Source: Buchnera_K aphidicola_B
GTDB lineage: Bacteria; Pseudomonadota; Gammaproteobacteria; Enterobacterales; Enterobacteriaceae
Assembly: GCF_039388045.1 (NCBI RefSeq)
Contig: NZ_CP135015.1
Coordinates: forward strand, 354,944-418,943
DNA: 64,000 nucleotides
Direction: 5' to 3'
The position numbers and the translations under genes are program-made. Positions 17,495 through 26,670 of this stretch are shown here, one piece after another. Positions within the stretch are counted from its first letter, which is position 1, and every line of letters begins with the position of its first letter. A model generated the notes under the pieces. The model was not told the DNA's origin, ran no database searches, and saw only the letters and a list, made by a program, of their open reading frames with translations.

Positions 17495-18502
17495 TTATTT
17501 TTTAAAACCAATAGCACGATATAATTTACACAAATTTTTATTAGCAATATTTTGAGCTTTTTTTGAACCTTGACTTAATATTTCTTGCAAATAAAATTTG
17601 TCCGATCTATATATCCAATATTTTTTTTGTAATTCATATATAATATTTACAATAATATTTGCTAACTTATTTTTAAAAAAACTATAACTTTTATTTAAAA
17701 ATTTTCGTTCCAAATATTCAATATCTTTATTTATTAATGATGAAAATAATACAAGTAAATTCGATATTCCTGGTTTTTTTTGAATATCATATATAATACG
17801 AGGAGGATTTTCTGAATCAGTAACAGATTTTTTTATTTTATTTACAATACTAACGATGTTTTCAAGTAAAAATATAACATTTTGTTGATTTGAATCTGAT
17901 TTAGACATTTTTTTTAATGGTTCTAATAATGCCATAACTTTAGAACCATATTGTAATATAAAAGGATCTGGTTTAGTAAAAACAGGTCCATAAATTTTAT
18001 TAAAACGTTGCACTATTGTTCTAGTTAATTCTAAATGTTGAATTTGATCTAAACCTACTGGAACTATATTGCTATTATATAAAAGAATATCCGAAGTCAT
18101 TAATAACGGATAAGTAAATAAACCAACATTCTTTTTAAAACCTATATTTACTTTACTTTTAAACTGAGTCATACGCATTAATTCTGTAAAATTAGTATAA
18201 CAATTTAAAATCCAATTTAATTGAGTGTGTTCATGTACATCAGATTGTAAAAAAATAATATTTTCTTCTGGATCGATACCTGAAGCTAATAATATCGATA
18301 AAATATCCAAAACAGATTTATATATTAAACTACAATCACCAAATTTTCCATTAGTTAAAGCATGTAAATCCGCAATACAATATATACATTTATAATGTTT
18401 TTGTAATTCAACCCAATTTTTTATTACACCAATATAATTACCAATAGTTAATTGCCCTGAGGGTTGAATAGCGCTAAATACAATTAATTCATTTTTTTTC
18501 AT
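17495..18502 (-). CDS. trpS: Tryptophanyl-tRNA synthetase
   Basis: Class I synthetase charging tRNA-Trp, whose gene is at 57,887. Length 335 residues (334 in E. coli). SAIQPSGQLTIGNYIG carries the HIGH-type motif (TIGN) and KKMSKSD is the KMSKS loop; CIADLHALT and GLDQIQHLELTR line the active site. Followed on the same strand logic by rpe upstream, as in E. coli where trpS and rpe are neighbours. Confidence 0.97.
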   Translation of the reverse strand: MKKNELIVFSAIQPSGQLTIGNYIGVIKNWVELQKHYKCIYCIADLHALTNGKFGDCSLIYKSVLDILSILLASGIDPEENIIFLQSDVHEHTQLNWILNCYTNFTELMRMTQFKSKVNIGFKKNVGLFTYPLLMTSDILLYNSNIVPVGLDQIQHLELTRTIVQRFNKIYGPVFTKPDPFILQYGSKVMALLEPLKKMSKSDSNQQNVIFLLENIVSIVNKIKKSVTDSENPPRIIYDIQKKPGISNLLVLFSSLINKDIEYLERKFLNKSYSFFKNKLANIIVNIIYELQKKYWIYRSDKFYLQEILSQGSKKAQNIANKNLCKLYRAIGFKK

Positions 18503-18543
18503 AACTTATATTCCATATAAAAATGTATAAATATATGTACAAA

Positions 18544-19233
18544 TTAAATATAATTAATTATTTTACTAACTTTATCTAATTTTTTTCGTATACTTGTAAT
18601 TACAGAAATATAATCAAGACTATTAAAAATAGCAGAACCAACAACTAAAATATCAGCACCAGCTAAAGCAATATCGGCAATATTATGTAATTTAATTCCA
18701 CCATCTACTTCCAATAATATTTTATATGAACTATTTTGTATTTTTTTTTTTACATATTTTAATTTATCAAAAGTAGAAGATATGAAACACTGTCCTCCAA
18801 AACCAGGATTAACAGACATTAAAACAATTAAATCCAATTTATCTAAAATATAATCAAGACAATTTATAGAAGTATTTGGATTTAATACAACACCAGATTT
18901 ACAACCACAATCTCTTATATTTTGTAATGTGATACTTAAATTATTTGTAGATTCAGGATGAACAGTTATAAAATTAGCACCAGCTTTAGCAAATTTAGGA
19001 ATTAAAGATTCTACTGGTTTAGTCATAAGATGCACATCAACAGGAGCTGTTATATTATATTTACGTAATGATTTTAAAACCATTGGCCCTATAGTTAAAT
19101 TTGGAACATAATGATTATCCATAACATCAAAATGTATTATATCCGCTCCAGCAGATAAAACTTGTTTTATATCCTCACCTAAACATGCGAAATTAGCAGA
19201 TAGAATTGATGGAGCGATTAAAAATTGCTTCAT
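18544..19233 (-). CDS. rpe: Ribulose-phosphate 3-epimerase
   Basis: Interconverts ribulose 5-phosphate and xylulose 5-phosphate in the pentose phosphate pathway. TIM-barrel protein of 229 residues (225 in E. coli). Metal and catalytic motifs are present: APSILSAN, DIIHFDVMDNHYVPN, VDVHLMT, MSVNPGFGGQ and LLEVDGGI. Located between aroB and trpS; dam, damX and gph, which lie here in E. coli, are absent. Confidence 0.97.
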   Translation of the reverse strand: MKQFLIAPSILSANFACLGEDIKQVLSAGADIIHFDVMDNHYVPNLTIGPMVLKSLRKYNITAPVDVHLMTKPVESLIPKFAKAGANFITVHPESTNNLSITLQNIRDCGCKSGVVLNPNTSINCLDYILDKLDLIVLMSVNPGFGGQCFISSTFDKLKYVKKKIQNSSYKILLEVDGGIKLHNIADIALAGADILVVGSAIFNSLDYISVITSIRKKLDKVSKIINYI

Positions 19234-19493
19234 TATTTTTTTCCGAAAATTGTTAAAACATTTAAATTATAATATATAAAATACATATTATATTTCTAAA
19301 TAATTTTATTTTTTAAATATAAAATATATTTTATAATTATGAATATTTAAATCAAATATAAAAAATAAACAATATCAAATCATTAATTAAATAATCCAAT
19401 TAATTATATTAATTAAATAAATTAAAAATAATTAAATATTATTTTAAAAAAAATATTTCACAATATTAAATAATTAATTATTTAAAAAATAAT

Positions 19494-20573
19494 CTAACAT
19501 TTCTCAATTGCTGAACAAATAACTTGTTTATTAATATTTTTAAATATTTTTGCTTTTCCTATAGAAATTGGTAAAATAAATGTAATATTTCCATCAATAT
19601 TTTTTTTATCACGTTCTATATAGGAATAATATGATGAAATATTCATATTTTTAGAGTTTTTAATTGGTAAACCAGTGTGTTGAAGTATATTTTGTATTCT
19701 AAGAACTTGATCATGTTTTAAATATCCTAAAATTTCTGAAATATGCGTTGCAATCATCATACCAATAGAAATTGCTTCGCCATGTAAAATATTATTATAT
19801 CCTAAATGTGTTTCAATTGCATGACCAAAAGTATGACCAAAATTTAATAAAGCGCGATTTCCAAAATCATACTCATCTTCAATAATAATTTTCTTTTTTA
19901 ATTTACAACATTTAGTAATACAATATAATAAAGACTTTTTATCTAATTTTAAAATATTATCTATGTTATTTTCTAACCAACAAAAAAATTCATAATCAAA
20001 AATAATTGCATATTTTATTACTTCCGATAAACCTGCAATTAATTGCTTCTTAGGTAAAGTATTTAATGTATTTACATCAATTAATACAGAAACAGGTTGC
20101 CAAAAAGAACCAATCATATTTTTACCTAAAACATGATTTACTCCAGTTTTGCCTCCTATAGAAGCATCAACCTGTGATAATAATGTAGTAGGAATTTGAA
20201 TGAAATTTACACCTCTTTGGTATATAGAAGCAATAAATCCAGTCAAATCCCCTATAACACCTCCACCTAAAGCAATTAATATTGTATCTCTAGTATGATT
20301 GGCATGCAATAAACTAGTAATTATCGAATTTACCATATTTAAATTTTTGTATTTTTCACCATCTTTAATAACTATTGTACTAACTTTAATTCCTGATTTT
20401 GTCAAATAATCATAAACAATATTTTTCCATAAAGGATCAATATTTTCATTTGTTATTAAAACAGATTTTTTTCCAACCTTTAAAGGATAAAAAATATTTT
20501 CTTTCTTAAAAATATCAAAACCAATATTAATAGGGTAATTTTTATTAGTTAAATTTATATTTACTATATTCAC
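19494..20573 (-). CDS. aroB: 3-dehydroquinate synthase
   Basis: Second step of the shikimate pathway: converts DAHP to 3-dehydroquinate using NAD and a divalent metal. Length 359 residues (362 in E. coli). GGGVIGDLTGFIASIYQRGV is the nucleotide-binding stretch, and metal ligands are in LNFGHTFGHAIE and NILHGEAIS. Next to aroK as in E. coli, consistent with aromatic amino acid supply by the symbiont. Confidence 0.97.
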   Translation of the reverse strand: MNIVNINLTNKNYPINIGFDIFKKENIFYPLKVGKKSVLITNENIDPLWKNIVYDYLTKSGIKVSTIVIKDGEKYKNLNMVNSIITSLLHANHTRDTILIALGGGVIGDLTGFIASIYQRGVNFIQIPTTLLSQVDASIGGKTGVNHVLGKNMIGSFWQPVSVLIDVNTLNTLPKKQLIAGLSEVIKYAIIFDYEFFCWLENNIDNILKLDKKSLLYCITKCCKLKKKIIIEDEYDFGNRALLNFGHTFGHAIETHLGYNNILHGEAISIGMMIATHISEILGYLKHDQVLRIQNILQHTGLPIKNSKNMNISSYYSYIERDKKNIDGNITFILPISIGKAKIFKNINKQVICSAIEKC

Positions 20574-20609
20574 AAATTTTACCTTTTTATTAAATATTTT
20601 AAAAATAAA

Positions 20610-21134
20610 TTATATCTGTTCTAATAGTCGCAAAATTTTAAATACAACAGATTTAATACTATATTTATCAGTACTTAATGTTATATCTGCAATTTGTTTA
20701 TACAAAGGGCCTCTTAAATTTTTTAATTTTTCTAATACAGTTTTTACAGAAGAGGTTTTAACTTGTAACAAAGGTCTTTTTTTATCTTTTTGCGTTCTTA
20801 AAATTTGTTTATCAATTGTTGTTTTTAAATATATTACTACACCTCGAGAAGATAAAAAATTACGAATTTTACAAGATAGGATTGAACCACCTCCTGTAGC
20901 TAAAATAATACCTTTTCTTTGCGTTAATTCATCTATAATTTTTTTTTCACGTTTTCGAAAACCTTTTTCCCCTTCTAAATCAAAAACCCAACTAATATCT
21001 GCACCAGTTCTTTTTTCTATTTCAGAATCTGAGTCAAAAAATTCCATATGTAATTGCTTCGATAACTGTTTCCCAATAGTACTTTTTCCAGCACCCATGG
21101 GACCAACTAAAAAAATATTTCGTTTTTCTACCAT
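20610..21134 (-). CDS. aroK: Shikimate kinase I
   Basis: Phosphorylates shikimate in aromatic amino acid synthesis. Length 174 residues (173 in E. coli). P-loop GPMGAGKS at residues 11-18, FFDSDSEIEKRTG for shikimate binding, and GGGS plus the lid RPLL are present. Forms a probable operon with aroB, 36 bases downstream. Confidence 0.97.
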   Translation of the reverse strand: MVEKRNIFLVGPMGAGKSTIGKQLSKQLHMEFFDSDSEIEKRTGADISWVFDLEGEKGFRKREKKIIDELTQRKGIILATGGGSILSCKIRNFLSSRGVVIYLKTTIDKQILRTQKDKKRPLLQVKTSSVKTVLEKLKNLRGPLYKQIADITLSTDKYSIKSVVFKILRLLEQI

Positions 21135-21457
21135 TTTATATTTTAAACATAATTAAATTAATAGAAACCCAGTAAAAAAAAATACTGGAATAAAATAATT
21201 TGTAAAAATAAAATTTATAATAAATTTTACACTATATAAATTTTATTATAACTTATAATTTTAAAATAAATATTTTAAATATATATATTTTTTTAAAAAA
21301 AATAAATATAAATTTAATATATTAATATAATTTATAAAAAAAAAAATTTAAAAATATAATATATTAATTTAAATTAATAAATGTTTGATAAAATATTTTA
21401 ATATTTGTTTTTATTATAATATATAATTAATAAATAATATGCAAATATTAAATATTT
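21135..21457. other. Non-coding spacer between aroK and tRNA-Ser
   Basis: These 323 bases are almost pure A/T. Apart from the CCAGTA/TACTGG hairpin at 21,169-21,188 and some TATAAT-like strings (for example 21,415-21,420) I see no gene, no RNA gene and no clear promoter with both elements. Confidence 0.6.
21169..21188. terminator. Small hairpin upstream of aroK
   Basis: A perfect 6-pair stem, CCAGTA with TACTGG, encloses a loop of eight A. It holds most of the G and C in the spacer. On the minus strand it could end read-through from deoD or sit in the aroK leader; no clean T run follows on either strand, so terminator function is only a guess. Confidence 0.25.
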
Positions 21458-21542
21458 GGTGAGGTGCCCGAGCGGCTTAAGGGGCATGCCTGGAAAGCAT
21501 GTATATAGAAATGTATCAAGGGTTCGAATCCCTTTCTCACCA
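21458..21542 (+). tRNA. tRNA-Ser (anticodon GGA)
   Basis: Class II tRNA of about 85 bases with a long variable arm (TATATAGAAATGTAT region), anticodon loop CTGGAAA (GGA) and T loop TTCGAAT. Acceptor GGTGAGG pairs with TCTCACC. The base after the acceptor is A, whereas E. coli serine tRNAs have G at this discriminator position. CCA is not encoded. It is the only plus-strand gene between aroK and deoD. Confidence 0.97.
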
Positions 21543-21555
21543 AAAAAAAATATTA

Positions 21556-22263
21556 TTATAAAATAATTGTTTCTAAAGCTAATTCAATCATATCATTACA
21601 TAATAGAATTCTATCATTAACAGATACTTTTTTATTTTTATAAATATGATCTGTAACAGTACAAATTGATAAAGCTTTAATTTTTAATTCTAATGCAAGG
21701 CTATATAAAGCAACAGTTTCCATTTCTATAGCTAATATATTAAATTTTTGCATTAAATTAAAAACTTTACGATTAGGTTCATAAAAAAAATCACTAGTAA
21801 AAAAATTACCAAAACGGACTTTTAAACCCATTTTTTTTGATATTTTTTTTGCTTTATATAATAAATTAAAATTAGCTATAGCTGATAAATCATAATTTTT
21901 AAAACGCAATCTATTAATTTTAGAGTTAGTGCATGCACCTATACTAATTAGTATATCATGCAAATTAATATCATTATCAATAACACCGCATGTACCAATA
22001 CGAATAATCTTTTTAACATTAAAGTATTTAATTAATTCTTGCACATATAGCATGCAAGAAGGAATACCTATACCATGACTCATTATAGAAATTTTTTTAT
22101 TTTTATACATACCTGTATAACCTAACATAGAACGCACGTTAGTAATTTGAACAGAATTTTTAAAATATTTTTCTGCTATATATTTAACTCTCAAAGGATC
22201 ACCTGCAATAAGCACTCTTTTAGAAAAATCTTTTAATTTCGCATTAATATGCAAGGTAGTCAT
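21556..22263 (-). CDS. deoD: Purine nucleoside phosphorylase DeoD
   Basis: Phosphorolysis of purine (deoxy)nucleosides, a salvage step. Hexameric type, 235 residues (239 in E. coli). TTLHINAKL, LIAGDPLRVKYIAEKYF, IGTCG and the catalytic Asp in TVTDHIY are recognised. Lies 39 bases downstream of deoB, the remains of the deo operon (deoC and deoA are absent here). Confidence 0.96.
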   Translation of the reverse strand: MTTLHINAKLKDFSKRVLIAGDPLRVKYIAEKYFKNSVQITNVRSMLGYTGMYKNKKISIMSHGIGIPSCMLYVQELIKYFNVKKIIRIGTCGVIDNDINLHDILISIGACTNSKINRLRFKNYDLSAIANFNLLYKAKKISKKMGLKVRFGNFFTSDFFYEPNRKVFNLMQKFNILAIEMETVALYSLALELKIKALSICTVTDHIYKNKKVSVNDRILLCNDMIELALETIIL

Positions 22264-22302
22264 AATTAAACCAGTTATATTGTATAATTAATAAAATAAT
22301 AA

Positions 22303-23541
22303 TTATAACAACATATTTTTCCCATACTTCATATAAGATAAAGAAAAATATTTTGCTATAGTTTGCGCAACATCCGAAAAAGTATATCTATAACCTAAAC
22401 ATCGAGCAATTCTATTATGTTGATATAATAATATAGGAACATTTTCTCGAGTATGATCTGTGCCTGGCCAAGTGGGATCACAACCATGATCCGCAGTAAT
22501 AATTAGTATATCATTTTTATTCATTAATGTTAAAATTTCTGGCAATCTTTTATCGAAATATTCTAAACCTTTAGCATAACCTATAACATCTCTTCTATGT
22601 CCCCAAACAGAATCAAAATCAACAAAATTAGTAAAAATAATACTATCAAATTTTGAAAATAATTTATCTTTCATAACATTTAAAGTAGTATTAAACAAAT
22701 TTTCTAAATTTGAAACTTTGTATGAATGTGTAATACCAACATTGCAAAATATTTCTGCAATTTTACCTATAGCAACAACTAAACCTTTTTTTTCAGTAAT
22801 TAATTTTTCTAAAACAGTAACTCCATAAGGAGGTAATGAAAAATCAAATCTATTCTTTGTTCTTAAAAAATCCCCTTTATTATTTTTAATAAAAGGACGA
22901 ATAATTACTCTAGCAATTTTATATTTACTGTAATTTAAAATTTTGCGAATTTTTAAACCTAATAAATATAAATTTTTTAAACCAAAAGTATCTTCATCAC
23001 AAGCAATTTGTAAAACTGAATCGCTAGAGGTATAAATAATAGGTTTTTGTGTGAAAATATGTTCTTGACCTAATTTTTTTAAAATTTCAGTACCAGAAGC
23101 ATGACAATTACCCAACCATCCAGAAATATTTGTTTTTAAAATAATTTGATTTAACAAATCTTCAGGAAAACTATTTACACATTTTTTAAAATAATTCCAT
23201 TTAAAAAAAACAGGTAAACCAGTAATCTCCCAATGTCCTGTTAATGTATCTTTCCCATAAGATATAGGATTAAGGCAACCATAACTAGCTATTAAATGTT
23301 CAGTATTTATATAACAACCTAAAGGATAAACACCTGTAGATAATTTTGCAGCATGTGAAATTCCTAATTTAATTAAATTTGGTATATTTAAATTTTTATA
23401 ATTTAAATCAATATAACTTCTAGAAAACATAAAATTAGCAATATTACCTAAAGTATCGGAACCTTTATCATTAAATTTATAAGAATCTAAACTTGATCCT
23501 ATACCTAAAGAATCTAAAACTAAAATAATCACACGTTTCAT
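22303..23541 (-). CDS. deoB: Phosphopentomutase
   Basis: Converts (deoxy)ribose 1-phosphate to the 5-phosphate, following DeoD in nucleoside salvage. Alkaline-phosphatase-superfamily metalloenzyme of 412 residues (407 in E. coli). Metal-site motifs: LDSLGIGSS at the N-terminus, GKDTLTGHWEI, TNFVDFDSVWGHRRD and ITADHGCDPTWPGTDHTREN at the C-terminal end (20 residues). Confidence 0.97.
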   Translation of the reverse strand: MKRVIILVLDSLGIGSSLDSYKFNDKGSDTLGNIANFMFSRSYIDLNYKNLNIPNLIKLGISHAAKLSTGVYPLGCYINTEHLIASYGCLNPISYGKDTLTGHWEITGLPVFFKWNYFKKCVNSFPEDLLNQIILKTNISGWLGNCHASGTEILKKLGQEHIFTQKPIIYTSSDSVLQIACDEDTFGLKNLYLLGLKIRKILNYSKYKIARVIIRPFIKNNKGDFLRTKNRFDFSLPPYGVTVLEKLITEKKGLVVAIGKIAEIFCNVGITHSYKVSNLENLFNTTLNVMKDKLFSKFDSIIFTNFVDFDSVWGHRRDVIGYAKGLEYFDKRLPEILTLMNKNDILIITADHGCDPTWPGTDHTRENVPILLYQHNRIARCLGYRYTFSDVAQTIAKYFSLSYMKYGKNMLL

Positions 23542-23589
23542 TATAATACACTTAATTTTATATTAAATAAAAATAAATAAAATATTTTA

Positions 23590-24174
23590 TTAATTAAAAA
23601 AATCATAAGAATGTTTTCCAATTTGATGTTTTGTAATATCATGTACACCTTTTATTTCTGTAAAAAATGCAATTATTTTATTTTCAACTAATTTTTTTAA
23701 AGTTCCTTCAATCATAGAACAACCATTACAACCACCACTAAATTTAACTAAAGCAAAACCTTCTTTAGTTATTTCAACTAAAGTCACTTTTCCTTTATGT
23801 AATAATAATTTTGGATTTATTTCTGAATCTAAAAAATAAGTAACTCTATCATTTAAAGACTTGTAATTTTTATTTAAAGGCAATTTTAAAAAAGGAGCAT
23901 TTATAGTTAATTGAACTCCTAAATCATTATTTTTAATATCTATCATTGTTTCTTGTAAATATAACATTTCATTTTCATTAACATAAATATGAAAAGAATT
24001 ATATTTTATAATATTATCATTATCTGAAACATCATTTTTAGAACAATATGCGATACCACATTCTGCTTCTGTTGTACCAATATTAGTTATAAATACACGT
24101 ATATTAGTGTTAGGTTTTTGTTTAGATAATAACTTATCAAAATGTTTTTGAGCTAATTTAGAAACATTAATCAT
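23590..24174 (-). CDS. nfuA: Fe/S biogenesis protein NfuA
   Basis: Fe-S cluster carrier that hands 4Fe-4S clusters to target enzymes. Length 194 residues (191 in E. coli). The N-terminal half is the degenerate A-type domain; the C-terminal Nfu domain keeps the cluster-binding CxxC in SGGCNGCSMIEGTLK. It complements the IscS/IscU genes at 58 kb. Preceded by a GC hairpin between it and ssb. Confidence 0.95.
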   Translation of the reverse strand: MINVSKLAQKHFDKLLSKQKPNTNIRVFITNIGTTEAECGIAYCSKNDVSDNDNIIKYNSFHIYVNENEMLYLQETMIDIKNNDLGVQLTINAPFLKLPLNKNYKSLNDRVTYFLDSEINPKLLLHKGKVTLVEITKEGFALVKFSGGCNGCSMIEGTLKKLVENKIIAFFTEIKGVHDITKHQIGKHSYDFFN

Positions 24175-24274
24175 ATAATTTAACCATAATAATTTTATTA
24201 ATATGTGAGTGAATTTTTCTGAAAAAATTATAATTACTTTAAATACAAAATATTTTAATAATTTGTAATATTAC

Positions 24275-24290
24275 GCCCCACTTTAGGGGC
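24275..24290. terminator. GC-rich hairpin downstream of ssb
   Basis: A perfect GCCCC/GGGGC stem with a 6-base loop sits 16 bases after the ssb stop and 100 bases before nfuA. Ten consecutive G/C stem bases are exceptional in spacers that are otherwise near 5-10% GC. No U-rich tract follows, so it may be a 3'-end stabiliser or a protein-binding structure rather than a classic terminator. Confidence 0.45.
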
Positions 24291-24306
24291 TTGATATCAA
24301 ATATAA

Positions 24307-24813
24307 TTAAAAAGGTATATCTTCATCAAATTCTTCATCTAAAATATTATTTTTATTTTCCTTTAAAGATTCTTTTTTACTTTTTTTAGTAAATATTTTA
24401 TTAATTTTATCTATATCTTCATTAGAATTAGATTTACTTAATGTAGAAGAATTAATATTAGAATGTCTATTTCCTAACATTTGCATAGTTCCACCAATAT
24501 TAACTATTACTTCAGTAGTATATCTATCAATATCATTTTGATCTTTCCATTTACGAGTATGTAACGAACCTTCTATGTATATTTGCGAACCTTTTTTTAA
24601 ATATTCTCCAGCAATTTCTGCAATTTTTCCAAATAAAACAATACGATGCCATTCAGTTTTTTCTTTCATTTCACCAGTATTTTTATCTTTCCATGTATCT
24701 GAAGTTGCTAAAGCAATGTTTACCACAGCATTCCCATTAGGCATATAACGCACTTCCGGGTCTTGACCAAGATTACCAATTAATATAACTTTATTTATTC
24801 CTCTACTAGCCAT
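24307..24813 (-). CDS. ssb: Single-stranded DNA-binding protein
   Basis: Coats single-stranded DNA in replication and repair. The ATG at 24813, preceded by AGAGAG, gives MASRGINKVILIGNLGQDPEVRY and 168 residues (178 in E. coli); the frame is open to 24855 but those residues are not family-like. OB-fold residues to about 110, a Ser/Asn/Lys-rich linker, and the acidic tip DEDIPF that recruits partner proteins are all present. Confidence 0.97.
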   Translation of the reverse strand: MASRGINKVILIGNLGQDPEVRYMPNGNAVVNIALATSDTWKDKNTGEMKEKTEWHRIVLFGKIAEIAGEYLKKGSQIYIEGSLHTRKWKDQNDIDRYTTEVIVNIGGTMQMLGNRHSNINSSTLSKSNSNEDIDKINKIFTKKSKKESLKENKNNILDEEFDEDIPF

Positions 24814-25160
24814 TATATGCTCTCTTACTAATTTTAAAAAATAATAAATATACAAATCTAACGATATGCAAATATTTAAATTTTCAATACAATTTTATAA
24901 ATATATAAATACATGATACCACTTACAATAAAACAAAAACGATTATAAATATATTTATATTTTTAAAATAAATTAAATTAAAATTATATTTTTAACATTA
25001 TTGCAAAATATTTTAAATTATATAAATAATTTTTAAATAATTTTTAAAATAATATAAAATATTATTAATTTTTAAAAAAAATTTAATAAAATATAAATAA
25101 AACATACTTATTAAATATTTTATAATAAAAATTATTTAAAAATTTAATAAATAGGCTGAT
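24814..25160. promoter_or_regulatory. Divergent promoter region between ssb and dnaB
   Basis: Promoters of both the minus-strand ssb and the plus-strand dnaB must lie in these 347 bases. A TATAAT at 25,121-25,126, 34 bases before the dnaB ATG, is a possible -10 element, but I see no good -35 at the right distance. No gene is visible. Confidence 0.35.
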
Positions 25161-26555
25161 ATGAATAAAAAAATAAATAAATATAATTTTCAAAAAAATG
25201 TATTTCATAAAATTAATATTCCTCCACATTCATTAGAAGCAGAACAATCAGTTTTAGGTGGATTAATGTTAGATAATAATAAATGGGATAAAATTTCAGA
25301 AAAAATAGTACAAAATGATTTTTTTAGTTTAGCACACCAACGTATATTTAAAGAAATGCAAAAATTGTTTAATACTGGTTCTCCAATAGATTTAATAACA
25401 TTATCCGAATCTTTAGAACAAAAAGGTGAATTAGATAAAGTAGGAAAATTTTCTTATTTAGCAGAACTATCTAAAAATATATCTAGCACAGCAAATATAG
25501 AAGCATATGCTGATATAGTAAAAGAACGTGCAATAATAAGAGAAATGATTCATGTAGCGCATAAAATTGCTAATGCAGGTTATCACCCAAAAGGTAGAAA
25601 AAGCGCAGAATTATTAGATTATGCAGAATCAAAAATTTTTACAATCACAGAAAAAAGATTAAAAAAAAATATAGGTCCTAAAAATATATCTCAAATATTA
25701 GATTCTACAATCTCAGCTATAGAAAAATTATTTAACACACCACATAATGGCATAACAGGAGTAAATACTGGATATCATGACTTAAATAAAAAAACAGCAG
25801 GTTTACAAGATTCAGAGTTAATTATTATAGCAGCAAGACCATCTATGGGTAAAACAACATTTGCAATGAATTTATGTGAAAATGCTGCTATGATTTATGA
25901 AAAACCAGTATTAATATTCAGCTTAGAGATGCCAGGAGAGCAAATTATGATGCGAATGTTAGCATCATTATCTCGTGTAAATCAATCTAATATACGAACA
26001 GGGCAATTAAGTGATGAAGATTGGTCAAGAATTTCAGGTACAATAAATATTTTACTAAAAAAAAAAAATATATATATAGATGATTCTTGCGCGCTAACTC
26101 CAAATGAATTACGCTCCAGAGCAAGAAAGGTTTATAAAGAAAATGACGGTTTAAGTTTAATAATGATAGATTATTTGCAATTAATGAAAGTTCCTTCTTT
26201 AGCAGAAAATAGAACATTAGAAATTGCAGAAATTTCTAGAACATTAAAAGCTTTATCTAAAGAATTAGAAGTTCCAGTAATTGCTTTATCACAACTAAAT
26301 AGATCATTAGAACAAAGAACAGATAAAAGACCAGTAAATTCAGATTTACGAGAATCAGGTTCATTAGAGCAAGATGCTGATCTTGTTATGTTTATTTATA
26401 GAGATGAAGTATATAATGAAAATAGTGATTTAAAAGGCATAGCTGAAATAATTATTGGCAAACAAAGAAATGGGCCTATAGGTGCTATACGTTTGACTTT
26501 TAATGGCCAATGGTCTAGATTTGATAATTACTCAGGGCAAGATTATGAATATTAA
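25161..26555 (+). CDS. dnaB: Replicative DNA helicase DnaB
   Basis: Hexameric helicase of the replication fork. Length 464 residues (471 in E. coli). The N-terminal domain (PHSLEAEQSVLGGLMLD) is followed by the RecA-like domain with Walker A ARPSMGKTT (residues 225-233), Walker B SLIMIDYLQLM, and SDLRESGSLEQDADLVMFIYRDE-type residues near the C-terminus (cited as the RESGSLEQDAD motif). AGGCTG precedes the ATG. Confidence 0.98.
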   Translation: MNKKINKYNFQKNVFHKINIPPHSLEAEQSVLGGLMLDNNKWDKISEKIVQNDFFSLAHQRIFKEMQKLFNTGSPIDLITLSESLEQKGELDKVGKFSYLAELSKNISSTANIEAYADIVKERAIIREMIHVAHKIANAGYHPKGRKSAELLDYAESKIFTITEKRLKKNIGPKNISQILDSTISAIEKLFNTPHNGITGVNTGYHDLNKKTAGLQDSELIIIAARPSMGKTTFAMNLCENAAMIYEKPVLIFSLEMPGEQIMMRMLASLSRVNQSNIRTGQLSDEDWSRISGTINILLKKKNIYIDDSCALTPNELRSRARKVYKENDGLSLIMIDYLQLMKVPSLAENRTLEIAEISRTLKALSKELEVPVIALSQLNRSLEQRTDKRPVNSDLRESGSLEQDADLVMFIYRDEVYNENSDLKGIAEIIIGKQRNGPIGAIRLTFNGQWSRFDNYSGQDYEY

Positions 26556-26670
26556 AAATCTTAGTTTATAATATAATTTTAAAAAAAATAAAAAAAATTA
26601 AAAAAAATATTTTAAAATAACAATATAATAATAAAATTAATATTATTCAATTTTTAAAAAGTGTATTTAA

